The notes under the pieces: model-generated
What the model was told of the DNA's origin: nothing
The model's database searches: none
The model's input: only the letters and a program-made list of their open reading frames with translations
Part shown: piece by piece, positions 44,688 through 52,950 of the stretch
Layout: the number at the start of each line of letters is the position of its first letter
Numbering within the stretch: the stretch's first letter is position 1
Source: CAVYPR01 sp963770505
GTDB lineage: Bacteria; Actinomycetota; Acidimicrobiia; Acidimicrobiales; RAAP-2
Length of the DNA: 64,000 bases
Direction: 5' to 3'
NCBI GenBank assembly: GCA_963770505.1
Contig: CAVYPR010000003.1
Span: forward strand, 62,001-126,000
Program-made: the position numbers and the translations under genes

Positions 44688-46235
44688 ATGAGTGAGACCC
44701 CGGGGCAGGTGCGCCCCGCCCCCCGGAGGGACGCCGTCTTCAGCGACCCGGTGCTCCGGCGGCTGTCGATCGTCGTCATCCTCGGTGCCGTCATGTCGAT
44801 CCTCGACACGACGATCGTCAACGTCGCCCTCGACACCCTGGCCCGGGAGTTCCACACGTCGATCTCCACGATCCAGTGGGTCACCACCGGCTACCTCCTG
44901 GCCCTGGCCATCGTCATCCCGATGTCGGGGTGGACGGTCGAGCGGTTCGGGGCCAAGCGCACCTGGATCACGTCGCTCGTCCTGTTCACCGTGGGCTCGG
45001 CCCTGTGCGGACTGGCCTGGTCGTCGGAGAGCCTGATCTTCTTCCGGGTGCTCCAGGGTGTCGGTGGCGGCATGATCATGCCCGTCGGCCAGACGATCAT
45101 GGCCAGGGCGGCCGGACCACAGCGGATGGGCCGGGTGATGTCCATCCTCGGCGTGCCCACCCTGCTGGCGCCGATCATCGGGCCGGTGCTGGGCGGGCTG
45201 ATCATCGACAACGCCAGCTGGCGCTGGATCTTCTACGTCAACGTGCCCATCGGGATCCTGGCCATCGCCCTGTCGGCCGTCTTCCTCTCCCCCGGCGGCC
45301 GCACGGACGCCGGCCGCTTCGACTTCGTCGGCATGGCCCTGCTCTCCCCGGGGCTGGCCGTCCTCGTCTACGGCCTGTCGGAGGCCGGCGGGGGGAGCGG
45401 TTTCGGCAGCACCACGGTCATCGCCTGCATGGCCATCGGGGTCGTGCTGGTGGCCGCGTTCGTCCTGCACGCCCTGCGGGTCGACCGACCGCTGCTCGAC
45501 ATGCACCTGTTCAGGGACCGCGGCTTCGCCGTGTCCAACGTGGCCATCTTCATCTTCGGCGGGGCGCTCTACGCCGGCATGATCCTCCTGCCGCTCTACT
45601 CCCAGGTGGTGAGGGGGGACAGCGCGCTGGTCGCCGGACTGCTGCTCGCCCCCCAGGGCATCGGGGCGATGATCACCATGCCCTACGGCGGGAAGCTCAC
45701 CGACCGGATCGGGGCCGGCACCGTCGTCCCCATCGGCATGGCCGTCTTCTTACTGGGGACCTTGTTCTTCACCCAGCTCGGCCCCGGCACCAGCTACACC
45801 TGGATCTGTCTCTCCCTCTTCATCCGAGGGATGGGCATGGGGTGGGTGATGATGCCGCTCATGGCCGCCGCCTACGCCAACCTGACCCGCACACTCGTGC
45901 CCCGGGCCACCACCACCCTCAACATCATGATGCGGGTCGGTGGGTCGTTCGGCACCGCGCTGGTGGCGGTGGTGCTGCAGCGTCAGGTGACCTCGAGGCT
46001 GCCCCACCTGCCGAGCATCCTGGGCTCGGTCCCTTCGTCGGTCACGGTGAAGCCCCCGCCGGCCGTGGCCCAGCAGCTGTCCAATTCCTTCGGCTACACC
46101 TTCTGGGTGGTGGCGGTCATGACGGCGGTGGGGCTGGTGGCCACGCTGCTGCTGCCCAAGGGCCGGCCCGGCCCCCCGGTCGCCCCCGAGAGGGGCGACG
46201 TCCGGCCGGCGGTGGCGGCTCCGCTGACCGACTGA
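44688..46235 (+). CDS. DHA2-family MFS drug/metabolite exporter
   Basis: Membrane protein of 515 residues with the 14-helix DHA2 (EmrB/QacA) layout. Motif D1 is LDTTIVNVALDTL in helix 1, motif A is GWTVERFGAKR, motif C is GPVLGGLIIDNASWRWIFYVNVPIG. It exports hydrophobic or charged small molecules by proton antiport. It sits between the thiolase operon and the acyl-CoA dehydrogenase operon, with candidate operators on either side, so it could export an intermediate or a related toxin. ATG 44688 was chosen by the TAGCAT spacing and the match to family starts. Confidence 0.87.
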   Translation: MSETPGQVRPAPRRDAVFSDPVLRRLSIVVILGAVMSILDTTIVNVALDTLAREFHTSISTIQWVTTGYLLALAIVIPMSGWTVERFGAKRTWITSLVLFTVGSALCGLAWSSESLIFFRVLQGVGGGMIMPVGQTIMARAAGPQRMGRVMSILGVPTLLAPIIGPVLGGLIIDNASWRWIFYVNVPIGILAIALSAVFLSPGGRTDAGRFDFVGMALLSPGLAVLVYGLSEAGGGSGFGSTTVIACMAIGVVLVAAFVLHALRVDRPLLDMHLFRDRGFAVSNVAIFIFGGALYAGMILLPLYSQVVRGDSALVAGLLLAPQGIGAMITMPYGGKLTDRIGAGTVVPIGMAVFLLGTLFFTQLGPGTSYTWICLSLFIRGMGMGWVMMPLMAAAYANLTRTLVPRATTTLNIMMRVGGSFGTALVAVVLQRQVTSRLPHLPSILGSVPSSVTVKPPPAVAQQLSNSFGYTFWVVAVMTAVGLVATLLLPKGRPGPPVAPERGDVRPAVAAPLTD

Positions 46236-46262
46236 CGGGCGACGGGGCCGCGGCCGCCACCC

Positions 46263-46268
46263 TATGAT
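46263..46268 (+). promoter_or_regulatory. -10 box (TATGAT) of the acyl-CoA dehydrogenase operon
   Basis: TATGAT is near consensus and predicts transcription start at about 46275, immediately before or within the palindrome at 46277-46297. The 5' UTR would carry the GGAGG at ~46321. Confidence 0.45.
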
Positions 46269-46276
46269 GCCCTCCT

Positions 46277-46297
46277 GATCTGACGCGGCGTCAGATC
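46277..46297. promoter_or_regulatory. Perfect 21-bp palindromic operator with CTGAC-N5-GTCAG core
   Basis: The arms GATCTGACGC and GCGTCAGATC are exact reverse complements around one central G (46287). The core CTGAC-GCGGC-GTCAG (46280-46294) matches the site at 44612-44626. It overlaps the predicted start of transcription of the 46334-50865 operon, ideal for steric repression. The binding protein is not encoded in the window. Confidence 0.65.
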
Positions 46298-46333
46298 GGA
46301 TGCCCGGGCCGGGCGCAGCGCGGAGGCACCACC

Positions 46334-47515
46334 ATGAACTTCGAGTTCTCACCGGAGCAGACGGCCTTCGTCAAGGAGGTCGAGCAGTTCCTCGACGCCC
46401 ACGCCGACCCCGAGGTGTTCGACGTCACCCGGGAGAACATGGCCCAGATCGTCGACACCCCCAAGCGCCGCGCCTTCATGGCCGAGATGGGCGACCAGGG
46501 GTGGCTGGGCATGACGTGGCCTGCCGAGTACGGCGGCAAGGAGGGCGAGGGCGTCTACGAGTACCTGCTCAACGAGCAGCTGGCGCGCCGGGGCGGCCCC
46601 CAGATCGGCAAGGGCGTGGGCATCGTCGGCAAGACCATCATCCGCCACGGCAGCGAGAAGATGAAGCAGGAGTTCCTCCCCAAGATCCTGCGCAACGAGG
46701 TCGAGTTCGCCGTCGGCTACTCCGAGCCCAACGCCGGCTCCGATGCCGCCTCCATGCAGCTGAAGGCCACCAAGGTGGAGGGCGGCTGGGTGCTCAACGG
46801 CCAGAAGACGTGGACCACCTCGGCCCACTTCGCCGAGTGGTACTGGGTCGGGGCCCGCACCGACACCGAGGCGCCCAAGCACGCGGGGATCACCCTGTTC
46901 CTCGTGCCCATCGACCAGCCGGGCATCACCGTGAACGCCATCTGGACCATGGGCGACGAGCGGACCAACGAGGTCTTCCTCGACGACGTGTTCGTCCCCG
47001 ACGACTACGTGGTGGGGGAGCTGAACAAGGGGTTCCAGTACATCTCCGAGGCGCTCGACCTCGAGCGGTTCACGATGTTCACCTTCTCGCCCATCGCCCA
47101 GCGCCTGGAGCTGCTCATCGACTACGTGAAGACGGCCAGCCGCGACCAGAAGCCGCTGCGCGACGACCCCGTGGTCCGCCGGCGCATCGCCCAGCTGGCC
47201 ACCGAGGCCGAGGTGGCCCGCGTCATCGGACTGAAATTCGTGTTCGAGTCGTCCAAGGGCGGGGCGGCGCCCACCACCGAGGCCTCCGAGTACAAGCTCT
47301 ACGCCACCGAGCTCTCCAAGCGACTGGCCGACGCCTCCATGGACATCGGCGGGCCGGGCAGCCAGCTCAGGGTGAAGACGCAGGACGCGCCGATGGAGGG
47401 CCGAGCCGAGTCCACCTACCGCTACACGGTGATCGACACCATCGGCGGCGGGACCTCCGAGGTGCAGAAGAACATCATCGCCCGGCGCAAGCTCGGGCTG
47501 CCCAAGAACTTCTAG
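46334..47515 (+). CDS. Acyl-CoA dehydrogenase (FadE-like)
   Basis: FAD enzyme of 393 residues. Landmarks are the opening FSPEQTAFVKEVEQFLDAHADP, AVGYSEPNAGSDAASMQ for FAD/substrate binding, the WTTSAHFAEWYWVGARTDT strand, and the C-terminal FAD loop DTIGGGTSEVQKNIIARRKLGLP. The Glu base position of typical ACADs is unclear in this sequence. Start ATG 46334 follows GGAGG. It heads a five-gene operon that also ends with an ACAD; paired ACADs in side-chain beta-oxidation clusters often form alpha2-beta2 complexes, so these two may be partners. Confidence 0.88.
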   Translation: MNFEFSPEQTAFVKEVEQFLDAHADPEVFDVTRENMAQIVDTPKRRAFMAEMGDQGWLGMTWPAEYGGKEGEGVYEYLLNEQLARRGGPQIGKGVGIVGKTIIRHGSEKMKQEFLPKILRNEVEFAVGYSEPNAGSDAASMQLKATKVEGGWVLNGQKTWTTSAHFAEWYWVGARTDTEAPKHAGITLFLVPIDQPGITVNAIWTMGDERTNEVFLDDVFVPDDYVVGELNKGFQYISEALDLERFTMFTFSPIAQRLELLIDYVKTASRDQKPLRDDPVVRRRIAQLATEAEVARVIGLKFVFESSKGGAAPTTEASEYKLYATELSKRLADASMDIGGPGSQLRVKTQDAPMEGRAESTYRYTVIDTIGGGTSEVQKNIIARRKLGLPKNF

Positions 47516-47528
47516 GCCGGCCGACGCC

Positions 47529-48731
47529 GTGCCCAGCACCGCCTCAGCCGAGCCCGTCGCGCCGGCGGCCCCCGGGCCGCTGGCCGGCGTCACCGTGCTC
47601 GACCTGGCCAGCGTGGGGCCGGCGGCGCGGTGCACTCGCCTGCTGGCCGACTACGGCGCCGACCTGGTGAAGGTGGGGCCGGTCCCCGGCGACGCCGGGA
47701 CGCAGATCGCCCCGCCCTTCTTCGCCTACAGCGGCCAGCGCGGGGCCCGCCGGGCGCTGCTCGACCTGAAGGCCGAGGCCGGCCGCCGGGCCTTCCTGGC
47801 CCTGGCCACCGGGGCCGACGTGGTGGTCGAGAGCTTTCGACCCGGCGTGGCCGACCGGCTGGGCGTCGGCTACCAGGCGGTGCGCGAGGTCAACCCCGCG
47901 GTCGTCTACTGCTCGACCTCGGGTTACGGACAGTCCGGGCCGCGCTCGGGCTGGGCCGGCCACGACCTCGACTACCTGGCCGTGGGGGGCTACCTGGCCT
48001 CGAGCGGGCCCCGGGCCGACGGTGGACCGCCGATCCCCGGAGCCACGGTGGCCGACGCCGCCGCCGGCGGGATGCAGGCGGCCCTGGCGGTGACCGCCGC
48101 GCTCTACGCGCGCCGGGCGACCGGCCAGGGCGCCCACCTCGACGTGTCGGTGGCCGACGGCGTGGTGTGGCTGATGTCGCTCGCCGTCGACGAGCACCTG
48201 GCCACCGGGTCCGAGCCGGGACCCGGTCACGACGTCCTCTCCGGCCGCTACGCCTGCTACGACACCTACCGCACCGGCGACGGGGGCTGGCTGGCCGTGG
48301 CCGCCATCGAGCACCGCTTCTTCGCCAACCTCTGCCGGGCCCTCGGCCTGGAGCGCTGGGTCGACCACCAGCTCGACGACGGCGCCCAGGCGCAGATCCG
48401 GGCGGACTTCGCCGCCGCCTTCGCGGCCAACGGGCGCGACCACTGGGTGGCCCGGCTCTCGGCCGCCGACACCTGCGTGGCGCCGGTGCTCACCGTGGCG
48501 GAGGTGGCCGACGACCCCGGGCTCGCCGGGCGGGGGTCGGTGGTCGAGGCACGCCACCCCGAGCGCGGGGCCTTCCGCCAGCTGGCGCCGCTCCTGGCCG
48601 GCATGGTCCGTTCCCCGGGCCCGGTGGACCTGCCCGACCCGTCGTCGACCGACACCGAGTCGCTCCTGGCGGCGGCCGGCGTCGACGCCAAGGCGATCGG
48701 CGCCTGGCGGGACGGGGGGGCGATCGCGTGA
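47529..48731 (+). CDS. CaiB/BaiF-family (type III) CoA-transferase
   Basis: CoA-transferase of 400 residues. LAGVTVLDLASVGPAARCTRLLADYGADLVKV at the N-terminus, RRALLDLKAEAGRRAFL, YCSTSGYGQSGPRSGWAGHDLDYLA and the catalytic Asp in LDVSVADGVVWL all fit. The YLAVGGYLAS block is close to alpha-methylacyl-CoA racemase-type members, which epimerise 2-methyl branched acyl-CoAs before beta-oxidation. That role would suit the ACAD/MaoC neighbours. GTG 47529 follows the ACAD stop by 13 bases, and the MaoC start overlaps its stop (GTGA). Confidence 0.87.
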   Translation: MPSTASAEPVAPAAPGPLAGVTVLDLASVGPAARCTRLLADYGADLVKVGPVPGDAGTQIAPPFFAYSGQRGARRALLDLKAEAGRRAFLALATGADVVVESFRPGVADRLGVGYQAVREVNPAVVYCSTSGYGQSGPRSGWAGHDLDYLAVGGYLASSGPRADGGPPIPGATVADAAAGGMQAALAVTAALYARRATGQGAHLDVSVADGVVWLMSLAVDEHLATGSEPGPGHDVLSGRYACYDTYRTGDGGWLAVAAIEHRFFANLCRALGLERWVDHQLDDGAQAQIRADFAAAFAANGRDHWVARLSAADTCVAPVLTVAEVADDPGLAGRGSVVEARHPERGAFRQLAPLLAGMVRSPGPVDLPDPSSTDTESLLAAAGVDAKAIGAWRDGGAIA

Positions 48732-49246
48732 GCGACCCGATGGCCGAGGTGGCCGAGCTGATCGGGGTCGAGCAGTACTCCGAGGTGGGGGAGTTCCCGG
48801 TCGAACGGGGCTACGTCTTCACGACGTGCGCCTCGGTCGAGAACGGCAACCCCCTGTTCTGGGACGACGCGGTGGCCGAGGAGGTGACCGGCGGACCGAT
48901 CGCCCCGCCCACCATGCTCTCGGTCTGGTTCCGCCCGCATCACTGGGCGCCGGGCCGCGCCCAGGCGGCGCTGCCGCTGCAGGTGCACTTCGACCTGAAG
49001 GCCCGGCTCGGACTGCCCGAGGCGGTCATGACCGACAACACCATCACCTTCTACGAGCCGGTGCGCCCGGGGGACCGGCTCCGCACCCACCAGGTGCTGC
49101 GCAGCGTGAGCGAGGAGAAGACGACCAAGCTCGGGACCGGGCGCTTCTGGGTCATCGAGGTCGTCTACACCAACCAGCGGGACGAGCTGGTGGGGGTCGA
49201 GTCCTACACCGGCTTCGGCTACCGCCGCGACGGAGCGACGCCGTGA
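48728..49246 (+). CDS. MaoC-like hot-dog protein, N-domain type (probable heteromeric hydratase subunit)
   Basis: Protein of 172 residues of the FAS1-dehydratase/MaoC-N group: FTTCASVENGNPLFWDDAVAEEVTGGPIAPPTMLSVWF, then KARLGLPEAVMTDNTITFYEPVRPGDRLRTHQVLRSVSEEKTTKLGTGRFWVI. The Asp-x-His catalytic pair of MaoC is not evident, but NGNPLFWDD aligns with its position. In ChsH1/ChsH2 and similar systems such a subunit pairs with a second MaoC protein carrying the catalytic residues; the next gene, overlapping by GTGA, would be that partner. Confidence 0.78.
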   Translation: MSDPMAEVAELIGVEQYSEVGEFPVERGYVFTTCASVENGNPLFWDDAVAEEVTGGPIAPPTMLSVWFRPHHWAPGRAQAALPLQVHFDLKARLGLPEAVMTDNTITFYEPVRPGDRLRTHQVLRSVSEEKTTKLGTGRFWVIEVVYTNQRDELVGVESYTGFGYRRDGATP

Positions 49247-49719
49247 CCCCGCGTCTGGTGCTCTCCGACGTCGCCGCCGGGCAGGCCCTGCCCGAGCTCC
49301 GCTACGACGTGACGGCCACCACGGTGGTCCTCGGGGCCCTGGCCAGCCGGGACTGGCGGCCGATGCACCACGACAAGGACTTCGCCGTCGAGCGCAACGG
49401 CACCCGGGACATCTTCTTGAACACCCCGAACCAGGCGGCCTGGTTCGAGCGGTACCTGACCGACTGGACCGGCCCCCACGGCCGGCTGGGCAAGGTGACC
49501 TTCACCATGAAGGGCTCTGTCTTCCCGGGCGACACCATGGCGCTCACCGGCACCGTGACCGGCACCGAGGTGGACGAAGTTGGATGCGGCTGGGCGGAGG
49601 TGGCCGTCGAGCTCGCCGTCGACGGCGAGGTGAAGACGACGTGCCGGGCCCGGGTGGCCCTGCCCACCGAGAAGGACGACAACCCCTGGACGCGCCGGGC
49701 CGACCGGTGGCGACCGTGA
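49243..49719 (+). CDS. MaoC-type enoyl-CoA hydratase
   Basis: Hot-dog protein of 158 residues. The hydratase motif appears as SRDWRPMHHDKDFA with the Asp and His of the MaoC dyad. PELRYDVTATTVVLGALASRDW leads in and TMKGSVFPGDTMALTGTVTG is the second half of the fold. It would hydrate a 2-enoyl-CoA from the acyl-CoA dehydrogenases. Together with the preceding MaoC-N protein it probably forms a heteromer. The start GTG 49243 overlaps the previous stop. Confidence 0.8.
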   Translation: MTPRLVLSDVAAGQALPELRYDVTATTVVLGALASRDWRPMHHDKDFAVERNGTRDIFLNTPNQAAWFERYLTDWTGPHGRLGKVTFTMKGSVFPGDTMALTGTVTGTEVDEVGCGWAEVAVELAVDGEVKTTCRARVALPTEKDDNPWTRRADRWRP

Positions 49720-49737
49720 ACCGGAGGTGACCTGACC

Positions 49738-50865
49738 GTGCTTGACCTGGACTTCAGTCCCGAGCAGCAGCTGCTGGCGACGACCACCCGTGACGTGTTG
49801 GCCCGCCACTGCCCGCTCGAGGTGGTGCGCCAGATGGAGGACGACCCGATCGGTTACCCGGCCGACCTCTGGCGCCAGCTGGGCGAGCTCGACCTGGTGG
49901 GCCTGCTGCTGCCCGAGCCCTACGGCGGCTCGTCCATGACGCTCCTCGAGGGCGTCGCCCTCTACCAGGAGCTGGGCCGGGCGCTCGCCCCCACCCCGCA
50001 CTTCCCCTCGGCCGTCATGTGCGGAGGGGCGCTGGCCCTGGCCGGCGGCGATGAGCAGAAGGAGCGCTGGTTGCCGCAGGTGGCCTCGGGAGAGGCCGTG
50101 CTCACCCCGGCGTGGCTCGAGCCGGGCGGCGCCTTCTCGCCGCTGGGCGTGCAGCTCCGGGCGGAGGCCTCGTCGGGGGGCTTCACCCTCAGCGGCACCA
50201 AGCGCCACGTCACCTTCGCCAAGGCCGCCGACCGGTTGGTGGTCCTGGCCCGCACCGGCGACGGGCCGACCGACGTCGACCTGTTCCTGGTGGACCGGTC
50301 GACCGAGGGCGTGTCCCTCACCCAGCAGTTCTCGATCGCCTCGGACGCCCAGTACGACGTGGTGCTCGAGTCGGTCCACGTCGGAGAAGCCGAGCGGATC
50401 GGCGGGGCGGGGACGGGATGGGCCACCTGGTCCGAGGTGCTCCAGCCCGGGCTGGTCCTCCTGGCCGCTCAGGCCATCGGCGGCGCCCGCCAGGCGCTCG
50501 ACATCACGGTCCAGTACGCCAAGGACCGCCGACAGTTCGACAAGCCGCTCGGGGCCTTCCAGGCCATCGCCCACTACCTGTCCGACGCGGTGACGACCGT
50601 CGACGGCGGGGAGCAGCTGGTGCACGAGGCGGCGTGGGCCGCCGCCGAGGGCCGGCCCCTCGACCGCCTGGCGCCCATGTCCAAGCTCTTCGCCTGCCGC
50701 ACCTTCCGCGACGTGACGGCCATGGCCCAGCAGGTTTTCGGGGGCATTGGCTTCACCCTCGACTTCGACATCCAGCTCTACTTCCGCCGGGCCAAGCAGC
50801 TCCAGCTCAGCTGGTCCGACACCAGCGCCCTGGAGGAGGCGGTGGCGGCCGCCGTGCTGGACTGA
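49738..50865 (+). CDS. Acyl-CoA dehydrogenase (second subunit, shorter)
   Basis: ACAD of 375 residues: FSPEQQLLATTTRDVLARHCPLE at the N-terminus, TPAWLEPGGAFSPLGVQL, then FDKPLGAFQAIAHYLSDAVTTVDG (the usual RxxFGxP.. helix appearing as KDRRQFDKPLGAFQ). The C-terminal AMAQQVFGGIGFTLDFDIQLYFRRAKQLQLSW includes the FAD-loop His-equivalent region. It differs from the first ACAD in the operon, as alpha and beta subunits do in mycobacterial ChsE-type pairs. GTG 49738 is preceded by GGAGGTGA at good spacing. It is the last gene of the operon. Confidence 0.85.
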   Translation: MLDLDFSPEQQLLATTTRDVLARHCPLEVVRQMEDDPIGYPADLWRQLGELDLVGLLLPEPYGGSSMTLLEGVALYQELGRALAPTPHFPSAVMCGGALALAGGDEQKERWLPQVASGEAVLTPAWLEPGGAFSPLGVQLRAEASSGGFTLSGTKRHVTFAKAADRLVVLARTGDGPTDVDLFLVDRSTEGVSLTQQFSIASDAQYDVVLESVHVGEAERIGGAGTGWATWSEVLQPGLVLLAAQAIGGARQALDITVQYAKDRRQFDKPLGAFQAIAHYLSDAVTTVDGGEQLVHEAAWAAAEGRPLDRLAPMSKLFACRTFRDVTAMAQQVFGGIGFTLDFDIQLYFRRAKQLQLSWSDTSALEEAVAAAVLD

Positions 50866-50966
50866 CCCGGGACGTCCCGCTCCGGCCCCAGGTGGTACCG
50901 GCCCCCCTTGGGGAGTGTTCACACAATCGTCTGTGGATTCTCAGGGAAACCTCATGTGACTCCGAC

Positions 50967-50992
50967 CTCTGACCAAGGTTGGGCGGTCAGAG
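50967..50992. promoter_or_regulatory. Perfect 8-bp inverted repeat upstream of the ComA-like operon
   Basis: CTCTGACC and GGTCAGAG, exact reverse complements, are separated by 10 bases. The element ends close to the first codons of the phosphatase gene. It could be an operator for a dimeric regulator or an RNA hairpin that occludes the start. About 30 bases upstream lies a comparatively A/T-rich stretch (50917-50956). Confidence 0.45.
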
Positions 50993-50999
50993 TGTGGAG

Positions 51000-51677
51000 G
51001 TGCAGCCAGGACGTGCGGATGCTGGGAGGCCGGCACGGTGGTTGTGGCTCGTCCGACACGGCGAGTCCACCTGGAACGCCCTCGGTCTGGTCCAAGGGCA
51101 GTCCCCCGACCCTGGGCTGACGCGGCGCGGGAGGGCGCAGGCCCGCCGGTCGGCTCGCCGGCTCGCCGGCCGCCCGGTTGCCGCCCTGTACTCGAGCGAC
51201 CTGCGCCGGGCCCTCGAGACCGCCGGTCCCATCTCGAGCTCCCTCGGTCTCGACGTGGTCGTGGACGCACGACTCCGTGAACGCAACCTCGGGGATCTGG
51301 AGGGCGGTCCCTCCGAGCGGCTCGTCAGTGCGCTCTCGGGGATCGACGGCGGTCGAGTCGTCGATCCCGACGCCGCCCCGACGGGCGGCGAGTCGGTCCG
51401 CCAGTTGGTCGCACGGGTGGCCGGCTTCCTCGAGCAGCTGCCGGGCACCCTCCCGCCGGGCGACGTCGTGCTGGTGGTGCACGGGGGCGTGGTGCGCGCC
51501 TGCCTGGCCCACCTCGACGGAGTCGCCCCCGAGGCCATGACGTGGGGACCGGTGGGCAACGGCGAGACCTTGGCCAGGCGGCTCGGGGGCTCGTTCGCCC
51601 AGGGGGGCCAGGGACCCGGCTCGATCACCGCCGCCGCGGCGGTCCCCTCGTCGTCCCCGAGCGAAGACCCGACATGA
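51000..51677 (+). CDS. Histidine-phosphatase-superfamily phosphatase (phosphoglycerate-mutase-like)
   Basis: Phosphatase of about 225 residues. The catalytic LVRHGEST motif follows a short N-terminus; ALYSSDLRRALETAGPI carries the second Arg of the pocket, and VLVVHGGVVRACL the second His. The most likely start is GTG 51000 (alternatives TTG 50979 and GTG 50994, both closer to the inverted repeat). Its stop overlaps the ComA-like start (ATGA). In archaeal coenzyme M and Bacillus sulfolactate pathways the product of ComA is dephosphorylated by ComB, a different fold; this enzyme is a plausible non-homologous replacement. Confidence 0.8.
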   Translation: MQPGRADAGRPARWLWLVRHGESTWNALGLVQGQSPDPGLTRRGRAQARRSARRLAGRPVAALYSSDLRRALETAGPISSSLGLDVVVDARLRERNLGDLEGGPSERLVSALSGIDGGRVVDPDAAPTGGESVRQLVARVAGFLEQLPGTLPPGDVVLVVHGGVVRACLAHLDGVAPEAMTWGPVGNGETLARRLGGSFAQGGQGPGSITAAAAVPSSSPSEDPT

Positions 51678-52468
51678 ACGCCACCTCGCTGCACCTGCCG
51701 AACCGTGGGGCCAAGCCCCGCCGCCGCGGCCTGACCGCAGTCATCGACGGCGGACTGCCCCTCGGCACCCTGGCGGAGTTGCTGGAGAGTGCCGGCGAGT
51801 ACGTGGACCTCCTCAAGTTCGGCTGGGGGACGGCCGTGGTCTCCCCCCAACTGGGGGCCAAGGTCAACCTCCTGCGTCGCCACGGCGTCGATTTCTACCT
51901 GGGCGGCACCCTTTTCGAGAAGCACGTCCTACAGGGGCGGTTCGACGAGTTCCGGACGCTGTGCAGGGAGCTCGGATGCCGCTTCGTGGAGGTCTCCAAC
52001 GGGACCGTCGACCTGTCGAACACCGAGAAGGCGGGCTACGTCCGCAAGCTTGCCGGTGAGTTCACGGTGGTGTCCGAGGTCGGCTTCAAGGACAGCATGC
52101 GCTCGGAGCGCCTCAGCCCGAGACGGTGGATCGAGTGCATCGGGGAGGACCTCGACGCTGGTGCCGCGCTCGTGACCCTCGAGGCACGCGAGACCGGTAG
52201 TTCGGGCATCTGTCGTCCGGACGGCCAGCTCCGGTTCGGCCTGATCGAAGAGGTGCTCAGCAGCGACGTCGAGACCGACCGGCTCATCTTCGAGGCGCCC
52301 TCCAGCGTGCTCCAGTCGTACTTCGTGCAGCGGGTGGGCACCGAGGTGAACCTGGGCAACGTGCCCCACTCGGCGGTCATCGGTCTCGAGACGCTCCGCC
52401 TGGGGCTGCGGTCGGACACCCTCGTGACCTTCGAGGACGTGGCCCGGCCGACGGAGCCCGCCGCATGA
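51674..52468 (+). CDS. ComA-like phosphosulfolactate synthase
   Basis: TIM-barrel protein of 264 residues with a pattern closely following archaeal ComA and Bacillus YitD: RGLTAVIDGGLP, KFGWGTAVV, GGTLFEKHVLQGRFDEF, VEVSNGTVDLS, SEVGFKDS, DLDAGAALVTLEARETGSSGI, IFEAPSSVLQS, VNLGNV and SLETLRLGLRSDT. ComA adds sulfite to phosphoenolpyruvate to form (R)-2-phospho-3-sulfolactate. The K in the SEVGFKDS region and the R/E in EARETG fit the known active-site motifs. It is the second gene of the operon and overlaps the next by ATGA. The substrate nucleophile in this cluster (sulfite or another) is not proven. Confidence 0.88.
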   Translation: MNATSLHLPNRGAKPRRRGLTAVIDGGLPLGTLAELLESAGEYVDLLKFGWGTAVVSPQLGAKVNLLRRHGVDFYLGGTLFEKHVLQGRFDEFRTLCRELGCRFVEVSNGTVDLSNTEKAGYVRKLAGEFTVVSEVGFKDSMRSERLSPRRWIECIGEDLDAGAALVTLEARETGSSGICRPDGQLRFGLIEEVLSSDVETDRLIFEAPSSVLQSYFVQRVGTEVNLGNVPHSAVIGLETLRLGLRSDTLVTFEDVARPTEPAA

Positions 52469-52872
52469 GGGCGAAGAGAGACGTCTTCCACCTGGCCATA
52501 CCGGTCGACGACCTCGACGAGGCCCAGCACTTCTACGTGACCCAGCTCGGCTGCAAGCTGGCCCGCCGCTACGAGGACCGGATCACCCTCGACTTCTTCG
52601 GCGACCAGGTCGTCTGCCACCTTGTCGAAGACGTCGAACCGGCGACCCGCCCGCTCAGCTTGTACCCGCGGCACTTCGGCGTGACCTTCCGCCGGAGCGC
52701 GGAGTTCGACGCCCTCTATGACCTGGCGCTGCTCCGCAAGATCCCGATCTTCTCCGACCTCTCCACGAGGTTCGACGGCCGTGCCGAGGCGCACCGGAGC
52801 TTCGTGCTGGAGGACCCGTCCCGGAACCTCGTCGAGTTCAAGCACTACCGCGACCCAAGGATGATGTACTGA
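52465..52872 (+). CDS. VOC-family protein of the ComA operon
   Basis: Protein of 135 residues with the VOC fold: FHLAIPVDDLDEAQHFYVTQLG at the start (first His ligand), PRHFGVTF in the middle (second His), and a C-terminal DPSRNLVEFKHY with the Glu ligand. Two halves of betaalphabetabetabeta are visible. ATG 52465 overlaps the ComA-like stop. Members isomerise, cleave or open small acids through a bound metal. It may epimerise or otherwise process the hydroxyacid made upstream, but its role here is unknown. Confidence 0.8.
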   Translation: MRAKRDVFHLAIPVDDLDEAQHFYVTQLGCKLARRYEDRITLDFFGDQVVCHLVEDVEPATRPLSLYPRHFGVTFRRSAEFDALYDLALLRKIPIFSDLSTRFDGRAEAHRSFVLEDPSRNLVEFKHYRDPRMMY

Positions 52873-52950
52873 CCGTGTGGTCCGGGATCAGCACGAGCGC
52901 GTGCGGCGGGTTGCGCCACGCCCGGCGTCCGCAACCGGCTGGCCGACCTG

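Noticed and set aside
46259..46300. TATGATGCC as an alternative start codon region
   Set aside because: The ATG is out of frame with the acyl-CoA dehydrogenase, which has a strong GGAGG before ATG 46334; TATGAT is better read as a -10 box.
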